Source of the DNA: Pseudonocardia hydrocarbonoxydans
GTDB taxonomy: Bacteria > Actinomycetota > Actinomycetes > Mycobacteriales > Pseudonocardiaceae
Direction of reading: 5' to 3'
DNA length: 64,000 bases
Assembly (NCBI RefSeq): GCF_006539565.1
Contig: NZ_BJNG01000014.1
Span: forward strand, 186,001 to 250,000
The notes below the pieces were generated by a model. The model made no database searches and was not told where the DNA came from. It saw nothing but the letters and a program-made list of their open reading frames with translations. Made by a program: the position numbers and the translations under genes. Of the stretch, positions 41,562 through 51,276 are shown one piece after another. Position 1 is the stretch's first letter, and every line of letters starts with the position of its first letter.

Positions 41562-42254
41562 ATGACCGGAGCCCGTGCCCGCGTCCGCGCCGAGCTGACC
41601 CGCGAGATCGCCGACGTGGCGCGCCGCCACCTCGCCTCCGACGGGGCGGCTGCGCTGTCGCTGCGGGCCGTCGCGCGCGAGCTGGGGATGGCCTCGTCGG
41701 CGGTCTACCGCTACTTCCCCAGCCGCGACGACCTGCTGACCGCCCTGATCGTCGACGCCTACGACGCACTCGGCGACGCCGCCGAGCGCGCCGACGCGGG
41801 CCGCGACCCCGACGACCTGCGCGGCCGCTGGCACGCGACGTGCGGCGCGGTCCGGGGCTGGGCACTCGCCCGTCCGCACGAGTACGCGCTGGTCTACGGC
41901 TCGCCGGTGCCCGGGTACGCCGCCCCGGAGACCACGATCAGGCCCGCGTCGCGGGTGGGCGAGGTGCTGTGCGCGATCGTGGCGCGGGGCGTGGCCACCG
42001 GCGCGGTCGACCCGGCGCTGGCCGAGGACACCGCGGTCCTGCACCCGGGCATCGCGGAACGGATGGGGCTGCCGCCCGGATCCGCGCTGGCCGCCCGGGC
42101 GATCTTCGCCTGGACGGCGCTGTTCGGGATGCTCGGCTTCGAGCTGTTCGGGCACACCCACAACGTGGTGGACGACCACGAGCGGTTCTTCACCACGGCC
42201 GTCGACCGCCTGGCCGACCAGCTGGGCCTGCCGCCGGCGGCGGCTAGGCCGTGA
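41562..42254 (+). CDS. TetR family regulator with WHG-type C-terminal domain
   Basis: 230 aa: N-terminal HTH (residues about 12-58, SLRAVARELGMASSAVYRYF) and a C-terminal TetR_C_33/WHG-like half (RARGWALARPHEYALVYG-type segment, GYAAPE, FELFGH). TACGGT 6 nt before ATG 41562 suggests a leaderless start. It probably represses itself and the divergent epimerase through two palindromic sites. The 3' end overlaps the convergent tsaC gene by 11 bp. Confidence 0.9.
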   Translation: MTGARARVRAELTREIADVARRHLASDGAAALSLRAVARELGMASSAVYRYFPSRDDLLTALIVDAYDALGDAAERADAGRDPDDLRGRWHATCGAVRGWALARPHEYALVYGSPVPGYAAPETTIRPASRVGEVLCAIVARGVATGAVDPALAEDTAVLHPGIAERMGLPPGSALAARAIFAWTALFGMLGFELFGHTHNVVDDHERFFTTAVDRLADQLGLPPAAARP

Positions 42255-42891
42255 GGACCTCGCGGCCCAGCACCTCGGCCACGTCCTCCGTCGTGACCGC
42301 GCCCTCCCGCAGGATCAGCGGGTCGTCGCCGGTGAGGTCGACGACGGTGCTCGCGACGGGCTCGCCGGTGTCGCCCCCGTCGAGGTAGACCGCGACGCTG
42401 TCGCCCAGCTGCTGACGCGCGCCGGCGGCCGTGGCGGGAGCCGGGGATCCGGAGATGTTGGCGCTCGACACCGCCATCGGGCCGACGTCGCGCAGCAGCT
42501 CCAGGGCCACCGGGTGCAGCGGCATCCGCAGCATCACGGTGCCCTTGGTCGAGCCGAGGTCCCAGGACAGCGACGGGGCGTGCGGCAGCACCAGCGACAA
42601 CCCGCCGGGCCAGAACGCCTCGATCAGCTGACGCGCGGACCGCGGCACCCCGAGCACGAGGCCGTCGATCGTGGACCAGGAGCCGACGAGCACCGGGACC
42701 GGCATGTCCGGGCCCCGGTTCTTCGCCTTGAGCAGCGCGCGGACGGAGGCGGCGGAGAAGGCGTCGCAGCCCAGGCCGTAGACGGTGTCGGTGGGGAGCA
42801 CGACCAGACGCCCGCCGCGGACCGCCCGGGCCGCGGCGGCGAGGCCTTTCCGTCGGGCGTCGGCGTCGGCGCAGTCGTAGGTGTGAGGCAC
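42244..42891 (-). CDS. tsaC: L-threonylcarbamoyladenylate synthase (TsaC/Sua5 family)
   Basis: Makes threonylcarbamoyl-AMP from Thr, bicarbonate and ATP for the t6A modification of ANN-decoding tRNAs. 215 aa, single YrdC domain without the Sua5 C-terminal domain. Motifs: PTDTVYGLGCDA, the KxR-like LKAKNRGPDMPVPVLV, FWPGGLSLVLP and SSANISG. GTG 42891 is 10 bp after prmC, so prfA-prmC-tsaC form one unit, as in many actinobacteria. Confidence 0.93.
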   Translation of the reverse strand: MPHTYDCADADARRKGLAAAARAVRGGRLVVLPTDTVYGLGCDAFSAASVRALLKAKNRGPDMPVPVLVGSWSTIDGLVLGVPRSARQLIEAFWPGGLSLVLPHAPSLSWDLGSTKGTVMLRMPLHPVALELLRDVGPMAVSSANISGSPAPATAAGARQQLGDSVAVYLDGGDTGEPVASTVVDLTGDDPLILREGAVTTEDVAEVLGREVLTA

Positions 42892-42901
42892 GGCGGAGAG
42901 C

Positions 42902-43771
42902 CTACGAGGGCGGCGCGGGCCCGACGCGGCGGGCCGTCGCGAACCGGGGCCGCCCGGACAGGTCGCGGTGCTCCTCGACGTCGGTGAGCACCCGGCGGCG
43001 GCGCAGCATCGCCGGGACGGCCTCGCCGTGGGAGTCGTCGTGCTCGATGGCGAGGTGGCCGCCGTAGCGGAGCAGCCCGGCGGAGGTGGCGATCACCGCG
43101 CGGATGACCTCCAGGCCGTCCGGGCCGCCGAACACGGCGCCGGGCGGGTCCCACTCGGTGACCTCGGGCGGCAGCTCCGTGGCGTCGGGGACGTAGGGCG
43201 GGTTGCACAGCACCAGGTCGACGTGGGACTCGAGCTCGAGGAGCAGGTCGGGCCAGCGGACGTCGGCGGCGTGCAGGACGACGGTGCCCCCGTGGGCCGC
43301 GACGTTGCGCCGCGCCCAGCTCAGCGCGCCCGGATCGGCCTCGACGGCGTGCACCTGCGCATCGGGGCGGCTCGCGGCGACGGCCAGCGCGAGCGCGCCG
43401 GTGCCGGTGCACAGGTCGACGACCAGCGGCGACGCCACGTCGGCGACCGCCCGCAGGCCCCACTCCAGCAGCAGCTCGGTCTCCGGGCGGGGGGTGAACA
43501 CCCCCGGCCCGACGGCGACGGTGACCGGCCCGAGCACCGCGGTGCCGAGCAGGTGCTGCAGGGGCTCGCGGGCGGCCCGGCGCACGACCAGCTGCCGCAG
43601 CGCCTCGACCACGGGCGGGTCGACGAGCGGGTGCATCATCAGCTTCCCACGCTCCACGCCGACGACGTGTGCGGCGAGGATCTCGGCGTCGACCCGCGGC
43701 GACGCGACCCCGGCGGCGGCGAGCATCCGCTCGGCCTCGGCGATGGCCAGGCGCAGCGGCTGGCGGCTCAC
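42902..43771 (-). CDS. prmC: Peptide chain release factor N5-glutamine methyltransferase
   Basis: Methylates the Gln of the GGQ motif in release factors. 289 aa with an N-terminal helical RF-binding part, the FTPRPETELLLEW motif, SAM motif VDLCTGTGALALA and the catalytic CNPPYVPD. GTG 43771 has GGGAGG 5 nt upstream; an upstream in-frame extension would run into the palindrome at 43830-43882. Neighbour prfA encodes its substrate. Confidence 0.94.
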   Translation of the reverse strand: MSRQPLRLAIAEAERMLAAAGVASPRVDAEILAAHVVGVERGKLMMHPLVDPPVVEALRQLVVRRAAREPLQHLLGTAVLGPVTVAVGPGVFTPRPETELLLEWGLRAVADVASPLVVDLCTGTGALALAVAASRPDAQVHAVEADPGALSWARRNVAAHGGTVVLHAADVRWPDLLLELESHVDLVLCNPPYVPDATELPPEVTEWDPPGAVFGGPDGLEVIRAVIATSAGLLRYGGHLAIEHDDSHGEAVPAMLRRRRVLTDVEEHRDLSGRPRFATARRVGPAPPS

Positions 43772-43829
43772 CCCGGCCTCCCGCTCATCTCCGACCTCCG
43801 GCCCGCACCGCTTCCCGGCCGCCGATCTT

Positions 43830-43882
43830 GGCAGTAAAGCCACTGTGCCGCCACGAGATGGCGGCACAGTGGCTGTGCTGCC
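43830..43882. repeat. Long palindrome, copy 2 of a dispersed hairpin repeat
   Basis: Arms 43830-43852 and 43860-43882, 7-nt loop (ACGAGAT). Same ends as 7853-7905 (GGCAGTAAAGCCAC / GTGGCTGTGCTGCC) with a compensated two-base change inside the stem. It lies between the prfA stop and the prmC start and could attenuate read-through from prfA. Confidence 0.85.
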
Positions 43883-43895
43883 ACCGGAGGCCGCG

Positions 43896-44966
43896 TCATG
43901 AGCGGAGTTGCTCAGCCCGGTCGGCCGCGGTGAGGGCGCCCAGCAGGTCGTCGAGGTCCCCGTCGAGGACCGCGGAGAGGTTGTGCGCCTTGTAGCCGAC
44001 GCGGTGGTCGGCGATGCGGTTCTCGGGGTAGTTGTAGGTGCGGATCCGCTCCGAGCGGTCGACGGTGCGGACCTGGGACTTCCGCTCGGCCATCGCCTCG
44101 GCGGCCTGCTCCGCCTCGCGCACCGCCTGCAGCCGCGACCGCAGCACCTCCATGGCCCGCGCGCGGTTCTGCAGCTGCGAGCGCTCGTTCTGGCAGCTCA
44201 CGACGATGCCGCTGGGCAGGTGGGTGATCCGCACGGCCGAGTCGGTGGTGTTGACGCTCTGGCCGCCGTGCCCCGACGAGCGGAACACGTCAACGCGCAG
44301 GTCCTTCTCGTCGATCAGGTCGGCGGTGGTGTCGTCCGCACCGGTGTCGGGGTAGACGAGCACGCCCGCGGCGGAGGTGTGGATACGGCCCTGCGACTCG
44401 GTGACGGGCACCCGCTGCACGCGGTGCACGCCGCCCTCGAACTTCAGCGCGCTCCACACCCCGTCGGGCTCGGGGGTACGGGCACGCACGATCAGGGTGA
44501 TGTCCTTGTAGCCGCCGAGGTCGGACACGGTGGCGTCGAGGACCTCGGTGCTCCAGCCGCGCCGCTCGGCGTAGCGGGTGTACATCCGCACCAGGTCGCC
44601 GGCGAACAGCGCCGACTCCTCGCCGCCCTCCCCCGACTTGACCTCCATCACCAGGTCGTCGCCGTCGTGCGGGTCGCGCGGCACGAGCAGCTCGGCGAGG
44701 CGGGTCTCCAGCGCGGGCAGGCGCGCGCCGAGCTCGTCGGCCTCGGCCGCGAACGAGGGGTCCTCCCCCGCCAGCTCACGGGCGGCGGCCAGGTCCTCGC
44801 GGGCGGCGGACAGCTCGCGGGACGCGGCGACGATCGGGCCCAGCTCGGCGTAGCGGCGGCCCAGCTTGCGGGCCAGCGCCGCGTCGGTGTGCACGGCCGG
44901 GTCGGCGAGGCGCAGCTCCAGCTCCGCGTGCTCGGCGAGCAGCGCGTCGACGGCCGGTGCCGGCAT
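43896..44966 (-). CDS. prfA: Peptide chain release factor 1
   Basis: Terminates translation at UAA/UAG. 356 aa; the decoding tripeptide is PVT in [15 protein letters not shown] (the RF1 form, not SPF of RF2), and the catalytic GGQ lies in [17 protein letters not shown] 44966. It lies 30 nt downstream of a strong hairpin that ends rpmE. Confidence 0.96.
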   Translation of the reverse strand: MPAPAVDALLAEHAELELRLADPAVHTDAALARKLGRRYAELGPIVAASRELSAAREDLAAARELAGEDPSFAAEADELGARLPALETRLAELLVPRDPHDGDDLVMEVKSGEGGEESALFAGDLVRMYTRYAERRGWSTEVLDATVSDLGGYKDITLIVRARTPEPDGVWSALKFEGGVHRVQRVPVTESQGRIHTSAAGVLVYPDTGADDTTADLIDEKDLRVDVFRSSGHGGQSVNTTDSAVRITHLPSGIVVSCQNERSQLQNRARAMEVLRSRLQAVREAEQAAEAMAERKSQVRTVDRSERIRTYNYPENRIADHRVGYKAHNLSAVLDGDLDDLLGALTAADRAEQLRS

Positions 44967-44996
44967 CTCGTCGTCCCTTCGAGTCGTGACACGCGA

Positions 44997-45027
44997 ACGG
45001 CGCCCACCCGGACCGGGTGGGCGCCGT
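44997..45027 (-). terminator. Hairpin terminator after rpmE
   Basis: Perfect 15-nt arms (44997-45011 and 45013-45027) around one base, so the innermost pairs open to form the loop. It starts 8 nt after the rpmE stop on the minus strand. No U-tract follows, as usual in very GC-rich genomes. Confidence 0.75.
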
Positions 45028-45035
45028 CGGCGGAG

Positions 45036-45251
45036 CTACTTTCCGGCCCGCTTGCCGTAGCGCGCCTCGAAGCGCGCCACGCGGCCACCGGAGTCGAGGA
45101 TGCGCTGCTTGCCGGTGTAGAAGGGGTGGCAGGCGGAGCAGGTCTCGGCGGTGATCGAGCCGGTGGTCTTGGTGCTGCGCGTGGTGAACGAGTTGCCGCA
45201 GCTGCAGTGCACCTGGGTGGTGACGTACTCGGGGTGGATTCCGGATCGCAC
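45036..45251 (-). CDS. rpmE: Ribosomal protein bL31, zinc-binding form
   Basis: 71 aa, beginning [22 protein letters not shown]. Cysteines in CSC and ETCSAC positions make the zinc-binding C+ form, meaning that under zinc starvation a C- paralogue elsewhere usually replaces it. GTG 45251 is set by AGAGGAA 6 nt upstream. Between rho and prfA, the usual actinobacterial order. Confidence 0.95.
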   Translation of the reverse strand: MRSGIHPEYVTTQVHCSCGNSFTTRSTKTTGSITAETCSACHPFYTGKQRILDSGGRVARFEARYGKRAGK

Positions 45252-45331
45252 GGTGGTTCCTCTCGAAGTGGCACCGGGTCCTCCGTGGAGGTGAACCGGG
45301 GCCGGAGCGTGACGGGTCATTCAACCACCCG

Positions 45332-45354
45332 CCACGCCCCGTTGTTCCGCGTGG
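45332..45354 (-). terminator. Short hairpin just after rho
   Basis: CCACGC and GCGTGG arms with an 11-nt loop, 1-2 bp beyond the rho stop. A modest stem, so a weak terminator or processing signal. Confidence 0.35.
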
Positions 45355-45355
45355 G

Positions 45356-47554
45356 TCAGTCGTTCTCGCCGACGGGGAGGCCCTTGGCGACCTGCATCAG
45401 GAACTCGATGTTGGTGCGGGTCTTCTTGAGCTGGGTGAGCAGCAGGTCGATGGCCTGCTGGTCGTCGAGCGCGGAGAGCACCCGGCGCAGCTTGACCATC
45501 ACGGCCAGCTCGTCGGGCGAGAGCAGCAGCTCCTCCTTGCGGGTGCCCGAGTCGCCGACGTCGACGGCGGGGAAGACCCGCTTGTCGGCGATGCGGCGGT
45601 CGAGCTTGAGCTCGGCGTTGCCGGTGCCCTTGAACTCCTCGAAGATCACCGTGTCCATCGTGGAACCGGTCTCCACCAGCGCGGTCGCGAGGATGGTGAG
45701 CGAGCCACCGTTCTCGATGTTGCGCGCGGCGCCGAGGAAACGCTTGGGCGGGTAGAGCGCCGTGGAGTCGACGCCACCGGAGAGGATCCGGCCCGACGCG
45801 GGCGCGGCCAGGTTGTAGGCCCGGCCCAGGCGGGTGATCGAGTCGAGCAGCACGACGACGTCGTGGCCCATCTCGACCAGGCGCTTGGCCCGCTCGATGG
45901 CCAGCTCGGCCACGGTGGTGTGGTCGGACGCCGGGCGGTCGAAGGTGGAGGCGATGACCTCACCCTTCACCGACCGGGTCATGTCGGTGACCTCCTCGGG
46001 CCGCTCGTCCACGAGGACGACCATGAGGTGGCACTCCGGGTTGTTCGTGGTGATCGCGTTGGCGATCGCCTGGAGCACCATCGTCTTGCCGGCCTTGGGC
46101 GGGCTGACGATGAGCGCGCGCTGACCCTTGCCGATCGGCATGACCAGATCGATGATCCGGGTGGTCAGGACGTGCGACTCGGTCTCCAGGCGCAGCCGCT
46201 CGTTCGGGTAGAGCGGGGTGAGCTTGGTGAACTCGGCCCGGTTGCGCGCGGCCTCCGGGTCCTGCCCGTTGATCGTGTCGACGCGGACGAGCGGGTTGAA
46301 CTTCTGCCGCGACTGCTCGCCCTCGCGGCCCTCGCGCACCGCCCCGGTGATCGCGTCACCGCGGCGCAGGCCGTGCTTGCGCACGAGCGAGAGGGAGACG
46401 TAGCAGTCGGTCGGCCCGGACAGGTAGCCCGTGGTCCGGACGAAGGCGTAGTTGTCGAGGATGTCGACGATGCCGGCGACCGGCAGCAGGACGTCGCCCT
46501 CGCGCACCTCGGTGTCGACGTTGCCGCCGCCGCTCGTGCCCCCGCCCGCGCCTCCACGGTCGCGGTCGCGGCCCCGGCGGCGGTCGCGGAAGCGGCGGCC
46601 GCGGCGACCGCGGCCGTCACCGTCGTCGTCGGAGTCGTCGTCGGGGCGGTTGTCGCGCGGGCCGCGGTTGTCGTTGCCGCCCCGGTCGCGGTCGTTCCGG
46701 TCGCGGTCGGAGCGGTCCCGGTCGTTCCGGTCCCGGTCACCCCGGCTGTCGGTGCGGTCCCGGTCGCCCCGGTTGTCCGTGCGGTCCCGGTCGCCCCGGT
46801 TGTCGGCGCGGCTCTCGGCCTGCGCCGTCCCGTTGGCCGCGCCGCCGTTCTGGTCGGCGTTCTGGCCGCGCGTGCGGGTGCGCCCGCCGCGGTCGTCACC
46901 GGACTCGCCCGCCTCGGCGGCGGGGGCGGCGGACTCGGTGGGCTGCTGCTCGCCACCGCGACTGCGGCGGTTGCGGCCGCGGCGGCCGCAACCCTCGGGC
47001 GGGGTGTCGGTGTCGGCGGCGGGGGTCGACCCGTTGGCGGACGGCGCCTCGGCCGGGGTCTCGACGGCCGGGGCGGACGTCTCGGCGACGGGCGCGGCCT
47101 CGGCGGCCGGGGCCGGGGCCGGCGTCTCCGCGACTGTCGGGGCCGGGGTCTCCGCGACGGCCGGGGCCGGGGTCTCCGCGACGGCCGGGGCCGGGGTCTC
47201 CACGGCGGGCGGCGGGGTGCTGGCGGCGGGCGCCGACGGGTCCGGCGCTCCGGCCGGGCGCGACGCCGTGCGGCGCCGCCGGGTGGTGGGGGCCGCGCCG
47301 TTGGCGGCGGGCGCCGCGGCGGGCGGCACCTCGGCCGCGGGCGCCGGGGTGGCCGGCGCGGCGGCCGGCGCCGCGGCCTGCGGGGCCGCACCCTGGCGTT
47401 CCTTGATGGCGGCGATGAGATCGCCCTTGCGCATTCCGGTGGTGCCGGAGATGTTCAGCTCCTCGGCCAGCTGGCGGAGCTCCGCCAGCACCATGCCGGT
47501 GAGGCCGCCCCGCTTGCGGGCGGGTGAGGTGCTGACGAGATCGGTCTCGCTCAC
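45356..47554 (-). CDS. rho: Transcription termination factor Rho with long RG-rich insertion
   Basis: Hexameric RNA helicase that ends transcription. 732 aa against 419 in E. coli. Order: N-terminal Rho_N helices ([20 protein letters not shown], 20-60), an Ala/Pro/Glu region with ETPAPAVA repeats (about 115-165), a highly charged RGDRDR region (about 235-345), the RNA-binding cold-shock-like fold, and the ATPase with P-loop SPPKAGKT and [13 protein letters not shown]. The insertion is the actinobacterial type that widens RNA binding and lets Rho act on structured RNA. GTG 47554 has AAGGA 6 nt upstream. The transcript has a leader of about 280 nt. Confidence 0.96.
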   Translation of the reverse strand: MSETDLVSTSPARKRGGLTGMVLAELRQLAEELNISGTTGMRKGDLIAAIKERQGAAPQAAAPAAAPATPAPAAEVPPAAAPAANGAAPTTRRRRTASRPAGAPDPSAPAASTPPPAVETPAPAVAETPAPAVAETPAPTVAETPAPAPAAEAAPVAETSAPAVETPAEAPSANGSTPAADTDTPPEGCGRRGRNRRSRGGEQQPTESAAPAAEAGESGDDRGGRTRTRGQNADQNGGAANGTAQAESRADNRGDRDRTDNRGDRDRTDSRGDRDRNDRDRSDRDRNDRDRGGNDNRGPRDNRPDDDSDDDGDGRGRRGRRFRDRRRGRDRDRGGAGGGTSGGGNVDTEVREGDVLLPVAGIVDILDNYAFVRTTGYLSGPTDCYVSLSLVRKHGLRRGDAITGAVREGREGEQSRQKFNPLVRVDTINGQDPEAARNRAEFTKLTPLYPNERLRLETESHVLTTRIIDLVMPIGKGQRALIVSPPKAGKTMVLQAIANAITTNNPECHLMVVLVDERPEEVTDMTRSVKGEVIASTFDRPASDHTTVAELAIERAKRLVEMGHDVVVLLDSITRLGRAYNLAAPASGRILSGGVDSTALYPPKRFLGAARNIENGGSLTILATALVETGSTMDTVIFEEFKGTGNAELKLDRRIADKRVFPAVDVGDSGTRKEELLLSPDELAVMVKLRRVLSALDDQQAIDLLLTQLKKTRTNIEFLMQVAKGLPVGEND
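46732..46812. repeat. Tandem 27-bp repeats inside rho (RGDRDR region)
   Basis: Three 27-bp units of the type GTCCCGGTCGCCCCGGTTGT plus GCG-containing spacer, encoding [13 protein letters not shown] nonapeptides. Boundaries approximate. The repeats explain low-complexity and length variation of this Rho domain. Confidence 0.7.
47123..47212. repeat. Tandem 24-bp repeats inside rho (ETPAPAVA region)
   Basis: About four units of 24 bp (GTCTCCGCGACGGCCGGGGC plus CGGG), encoding repeated ETPAPAVA octapeptides. Boundaries approximate. Confidence 0.7.
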
Positions 47555-47881
47555 TGATGTCCTTCCTGACCGACCGGGTCTCTTGCCCTGGTCAGCGGAT
47601 GCACTCGTCCGGACGGTGTGCCGGACGACATGTCGGTGTACGGGCGCGGGCACTGACCGGCTCGCGGCCGCCCCGACGGGCAGGGGCGACGATCGGTGCG
47701 ACTGTTCGCGGGGGCGGCCGCTCGGGCCGGGCGCGGGTCTGGCTCCAGCGCTGGTCCGGGACGAACCAGGGTGCCGGGGTGCGCAGATGGCCCGAGAGGC
47801 CACGCGGATGACGCGTGGATCGCCGTTGCGGGGCCGACACTAGACTCCCGCGCTGGTCACGGCAACTACTACCCCCGCGTG
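47555..47881 (-). other. rho leader region (327 bp without a gene)
   Basis: Gap between the rho GTG and the thrB stop. It contains a strong promoter at 47837-47865, a small stem CCACGCG/CGCGTGG around 47803-47820, and otherwise GC-rich sequence with no convincing small gene. It is long enough for attenuation of rho by Rho itself. Confidence 0.55.
47837..47865 (-). promoter_or_regulatory. rho promoter
   Basis: Minus strand TTGCCG (47860-47865), exactly 17 nt spacer, TAGTGT (47837-47842). Expected +1 near 47830, giving a leader of about 275 nt before GTG 47554. Confidence 0.55.
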
Positions 47882-48784
47882 TCAGGTGATCTCCACCTGC
47901 GCCCCCGTCGTGTCGACGGGGAGCGGGAGGGTGGAGAAGCCGTGCAGGTCCAGCCCCGGCGGCAGCGTGCCGTCGGTGGTGAGGGCGAGCACCGTGGGCC
48001 CGGCGCCGGAGACGGCGGCCGGGACACCGTGGGCCCGCAGCGCGTCGACCAGGTCGGCGGAGGCCGGATAGGCCGGCCGCCGGTAGCCCTGGTGCAGGCG
48101 GTCCTCGGTGGCGGGGAGCAGCAGGTCGGGGCGCCGGGTGAACGCCAGCACCGCGAGCGCGGTGCGGCTGCCGGTGAAGGCGGCGTCGACGAGCGGGACC
48201 CGGTCGGGCAGCAGGCCCCGGGTCGTCGAGGTCAACGACTCCGTGTCCGCGACGAGCGCCACGGGACGGATCCCGTCGTGCACGTCGAGACGCACAGCGT
48301 GGAAGCGGCCCGCGGTATTCCCCGGCGTCTCCCAGGCGATGACGAAGCCGCCGAGCAGCGAGGCCGCGGCGTTGTCGGCGTGTCCCTCCATACCGGCCGC
48401 GACCTGCAGCAACGTGTCCTGTTCCAGCTCCAGGTCACGTCCGGTGAGCGCCACGGCGGCGACCGCGCCGGCGACCGCGGCGGCTGCGGAGCTGCCCAGA
48501 CCGCGCGAGTGCGGGATCGCGTTGCGGCACCGCATACGCAGGCCCGCCGGTGCGTCGCCGGTGATGTTCCAGGCGGTGCGCATGGCCCGGACGACGAGGT
48601 GGGAATCGTCACAGGGCACCTGCCCCGCGCCCTCGCCGACGACCTCGACCGTGATCCCGTCGTCGGCGACGCAGACCTCGATCTCGTCGTGCAGGCCCAG
48701 CGCGAGGCCCAGGGAGTCGAACCCGGGCCCCAGGTTGGCCGACGAGGCGGGCACCCGCACGCGCACCTCGCTCGGCCGGCCCAT
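47882..48784 (-). CDS. thrB: Homoserine kinase
   Basis: Phosphorylates homoserine for threonine synthesis. 300 aa, GHMP kinase: N-terminal VPASSANLGPGFDSLG, P-loop-like IPHSRGLGSSAAAAVAG and C-terminal VSGAGPTVLAL. ATG 48784 shares one base with the thrC stop (TGATG). Last gene of hom-thrC-thrB. Confidence 0.95.
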   Translation of the reverse strand: MGRPSEVRVRVPASSANLGPGFDSLGLALGLHDEIEVCVADDGITVEVVGEGAGQVPCDDSHLVVRAMRTAWNITGDAPAGLRMRCRNAIPHSRGLGSSAAAAVAGAVAAVALTGRDLELEQDTLLQVAAGMEGHADNAAASLLGGFVIAWETPGNTAGRFHAVRLDVHDGIRPVALVADTESLTSTTRGLLPDRVPLVDAAFTGSRTALAVLAFTRRPDLLLPATEDRLHQGYRRPAYPASADLVDALRAHGVPAAVSGAGPTVLALTTDGTLPPGLDLHGFSTLPLPVDTTGAQVEIT

Positions 48785-49857
48785 CAGGCCAGCTCCAGCG
48801 CGGCCGCGACCGCACTCGGGTCGATCGGTACGACGGTCGGCGACGGCGCCGTGAGCAGCACGGTGTCGGGGTCCTTCAGGCCGTGCCCGGTCACGGTGCA
48901 CACGACCAGCGAGCCGCGGGGCAGGGTGCCGTCGGCGGTGGACTGCAGCAGCCCGGCGACGCTCGCGGCCGACGCGGGCTCGACGAACACCCCCTCCCGG
49001 GCGGAGAGCAGCCTGTAGGCGGCGAGGATCTCGTCGTCGGTGACGGCGGCGAACCTGCCGTCCGAGTCGTCGCGGGCGGTGGTCGCGGCCGCCCACGACG
49101 CCGGGGAGCCGATCCGGATGGCCGTGGCGATCGTCTCGGGGTTCTTCACCGGCGCGCCGTGCACCAGCGGGGCGGCGCCGGCGGCCTGGTAGCCGAACAT
49201 CCGCGGCGGCGCGGCGATCAGCCCGTCGTGCAGGTAGGCGCGGTACCCGGCCCAGTAGGCGGTGATGTTGCCGGCGTTCCCGACCGGCAGGCAGTGCACG
49301 TCGGGGGCCCGGCCGAGCACGTCGCAGATCTCGTACGCGGCGCTGGCCTGGCCCGCGATGCGGGTCGGGTTGACCGAGTTGACCAGCGCGGCCACCGGGT
49401 AGTCGGCCGCGGTCTTGCGGGCCAGCTCCAGGCAGTCGTCGAAGTTGCCGTCGATCTGCAGGATCCGGGCCCCGTGCGCGACGGCCTGGGCCAGCTTGCC
49501 GAGCGCGATCTTGCCCTGGGGCACGAGCACCGCGCAGGTCATGCCGGCGCGGGTGGCGTAGGCGGCCGCCGAGGCCGAGGTGTTGCCGGTGGAGGCGCAG
49601 ATGACGCCCTGCTGGCCCTGCGCGAGCGCGGCGGTGACCGCCATCGTCATCCCGCGGTCCTTGAACGACCCCGTCGGGTTCATGCCGTCGACCTTGAGGA
49701 ACACCTCGCAGTCGGTGAGCTCCGACAGGTGCGGCGCCGGGAGCAGCGGCGTGCCGCCCTCGCCGAGGGTGACCACCGTCCAGCCCGGCTCGACCGGCAT
49801 CCGGTCGCGGTAGGCCTCGATCACTCCCGGCCAGCGCTGCGCCGTCAACGACGTCAC
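48784..49857 (-). CDS. thrC: Threonine synthase
   Basis: PLP enzyme converting O-phosphohomoserine to threonine. 357 aa, with PLP Lys66 in [11 protein letters not shown], the phosphate cup [14 protein letters not shown] and the GTP-type tail. Short form typical of actinobacteria. Overlaps hom by 4 bp (start inside the hom end). Confidence 0.96.
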   Translation of the reverse strand: MTSLTAQRWPGVIEAYRDRMPVEPGWTVVTLGEGGTPLLPAPHLSELTDCEVFLKVDGMNPTGSFKDRGMTMAVTAALAQGQQGVICASTGNTSASAAAYATRAGMTCAVLVPQGKIALGKLAQAVAHGARILQIDGNFDDCLELARKTAADYPVAALVNSVNPTRIAGQASAAYEICDVLGRAPDVHCLPVGNAGNITAYWAGYRAYLHDGLIAAPPRMFGYQAAGAAPLVHGAPVKNPETIATAIRIGSPASWAAATTARDDSDGRFAAVTDDEILAAYRLLSAREGVFVEPASAASVAGLLQSTADGTLPRGSLVVCTVTGHGLKDPDTVLLTAPSPTVVPIDPSAVAAALELA

Positions 49858-51182
49858 GGGGCCACTCCCTTTCGTCCGAGGTCCTCGACGCGCAACACGC
49901 TGTCGACGGCGAGCACCACGTCGAGCCCGGCCAGCACCTGGACCGTGGCGGCCAGCGCGGCCTCCGGCGCGGCGTGGGTGACGACGACGAGCCGGGCGGC
50001 GCCACCGTCGTCGGCCGCGCCACCGGTCTGCCGGACCGCGGCGATGCTCACCCCGTGGGTGGAGAACTCCCCGGCGATGGTGGCCAGCACGCCGGCGCGG
50101 TCGGCCACCTCGAGGCTGACGTGGTAGCGGGTCGGCACCGCGCCCAGCGGCAGCACCGGCAGGCTCGCGTAGGCCGACTCGCGGGCCCCGCGCCCGCCGT
50201 GGACGCGGTTGCGGGCCACCGCGACGAGGTCGCCGAGCACGGCGCTCGCGGTGGGCGCCCCGCCGGCGCCCTGGCCGTAGAACATCAGCTGGCCCGCGGC
50301 CTCGGCCTCGACGAACACCGCGTTGAACGCGCCGTCGACGGTGGCCAGCGGGTGCGCGGCGGGGATCATCGCCGGGTAGACGCGGGCGGAGACCGCCTCG
50401 GGGGAGTCGGCGGTGGCCGGGCTGCGCTCGCAGATCGCCAGCAGCTTGATCACGCAGCCGATGCCCCGGGCGGCGGCGATGTCGGACGCCGTGACGTGCC
50501 GAATGCCCTCGCAGTGCACGTCGGCCGCGGTGACCCGGGTGTGGAAGGCGAGCGTGGCGAGGATGGCGGCCTTCGACGCGGCGTCGTAGCCGTCGACGTC
50601 GGCGCTCGGGTCGGCCTCGGCGTACCCGAGCCGGGTGGCCTCCTCCAGCGCGTCGGCGTAGCCCGCGCCGGACTCCGTCATCGCGGAGAGGATGAAGTTC
50701 GTCGTGCCGTTGACGATGCCCGCGACGCGGGTGATCCGGTCGCCGGCCAGGCTCTCGCGCAGCGGGCGCAGCAGCGGGATCGCCCCCGCGACGGACGCCT
50801 CGTAGAACAGGTCGACGCCCGAGGCGTCGGCGGCCTCGGCGAGCGCGGCGCCCTCCTCGGCGAGCAGCGCCTTGTTCGCGGTGACCACGGACTTGCCGGC
50901 CTTGAGCGCCTCCAGCAGCAGCGAGCGGGCGGGTTCGATGCCGCCGATCACCTCGACGACCACGTCGACGTCGTCGCGGGTGACGAGGGCGGTGGCGTCG
51001 GTGGTGAGCAGGTCGCCCAGCTCGGGGTGCTTGTGCGGGCGGCGGACCGCCACGCCCACCAGCTCGACCGGCGCACCGGCGCGCGCCGCCAGGTCCCCGG
51101 CCTGCTCGCGCAGCAGCCGCACGATCTCGGTGCCGACGGTGCCGCAGCCCAGCAGCGCGACGCGCACCGCGTTCCCGTTCAC
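49854..51182 (-). CDS. hom: Homoserine dehydrogenase with ACT domain
   Basis: NAD(P)H-dependent reduction of aspartate semialdehyde. 442 aa: Rossmann ALLGCGTVG (near 10), the catalytic domain with [14 protein letters not shown] and [16 protein letters not shown], and a C-terminal ACT domain ([22 protein letters not shown]) that normally mediates feedback inhibition by threonine. GTG 51182 has GAGGAG 6 nt upstream. It is 94 bp after lysA and probably starts its own thr operon or reads through from lysA. Confidence 0.96.
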   Translation of the reverse strand: MNGNAVRVALLGCGTVGTEIVRLLREQAGDLAARAGAPVELVGVAVRRPHKHPELGDLLTTDATALVTRDDVDVVVEVIGGIEPARSLLLEALKAGKSVVTANKALLAEEGAALAEAADASGVDLFYEASVAGAIPLLRPLRESLAGDRITRVAGIVNGTTNFILSAMTESGAGYADALEEATRLGYAEADPSADVDGYDAASKAAILATLAFHTRVTAADVHCEGIRHVTASDIAAARGIGCVIKLLAICERSPATADSPEAVSARVYPAMIPAAHPLATVDGAFNAVFVEAEAAGQLMFYGQGAGGAPTASAVLGDLVAVARNRVHGGRGARESAYASLPVLPLGAVPTRYHVSLEVADRAGVLATIAGEFSTHGVSIAAVRQTGGAADDGGAARLVVVTHAAPEAALAATVQVLAGLDVVLAVDSVLRVEDLGRKGVAP

Positions 51183-51276
51183 TCGGACTCCTCGCAGAAG
51201 GTGGGGGCGCTGACTGTAGGGGTGGGGGTCATGCTCCGGTGCCCGGCGGCGGTGCCGCCCGCGCGCGTGACACGAC

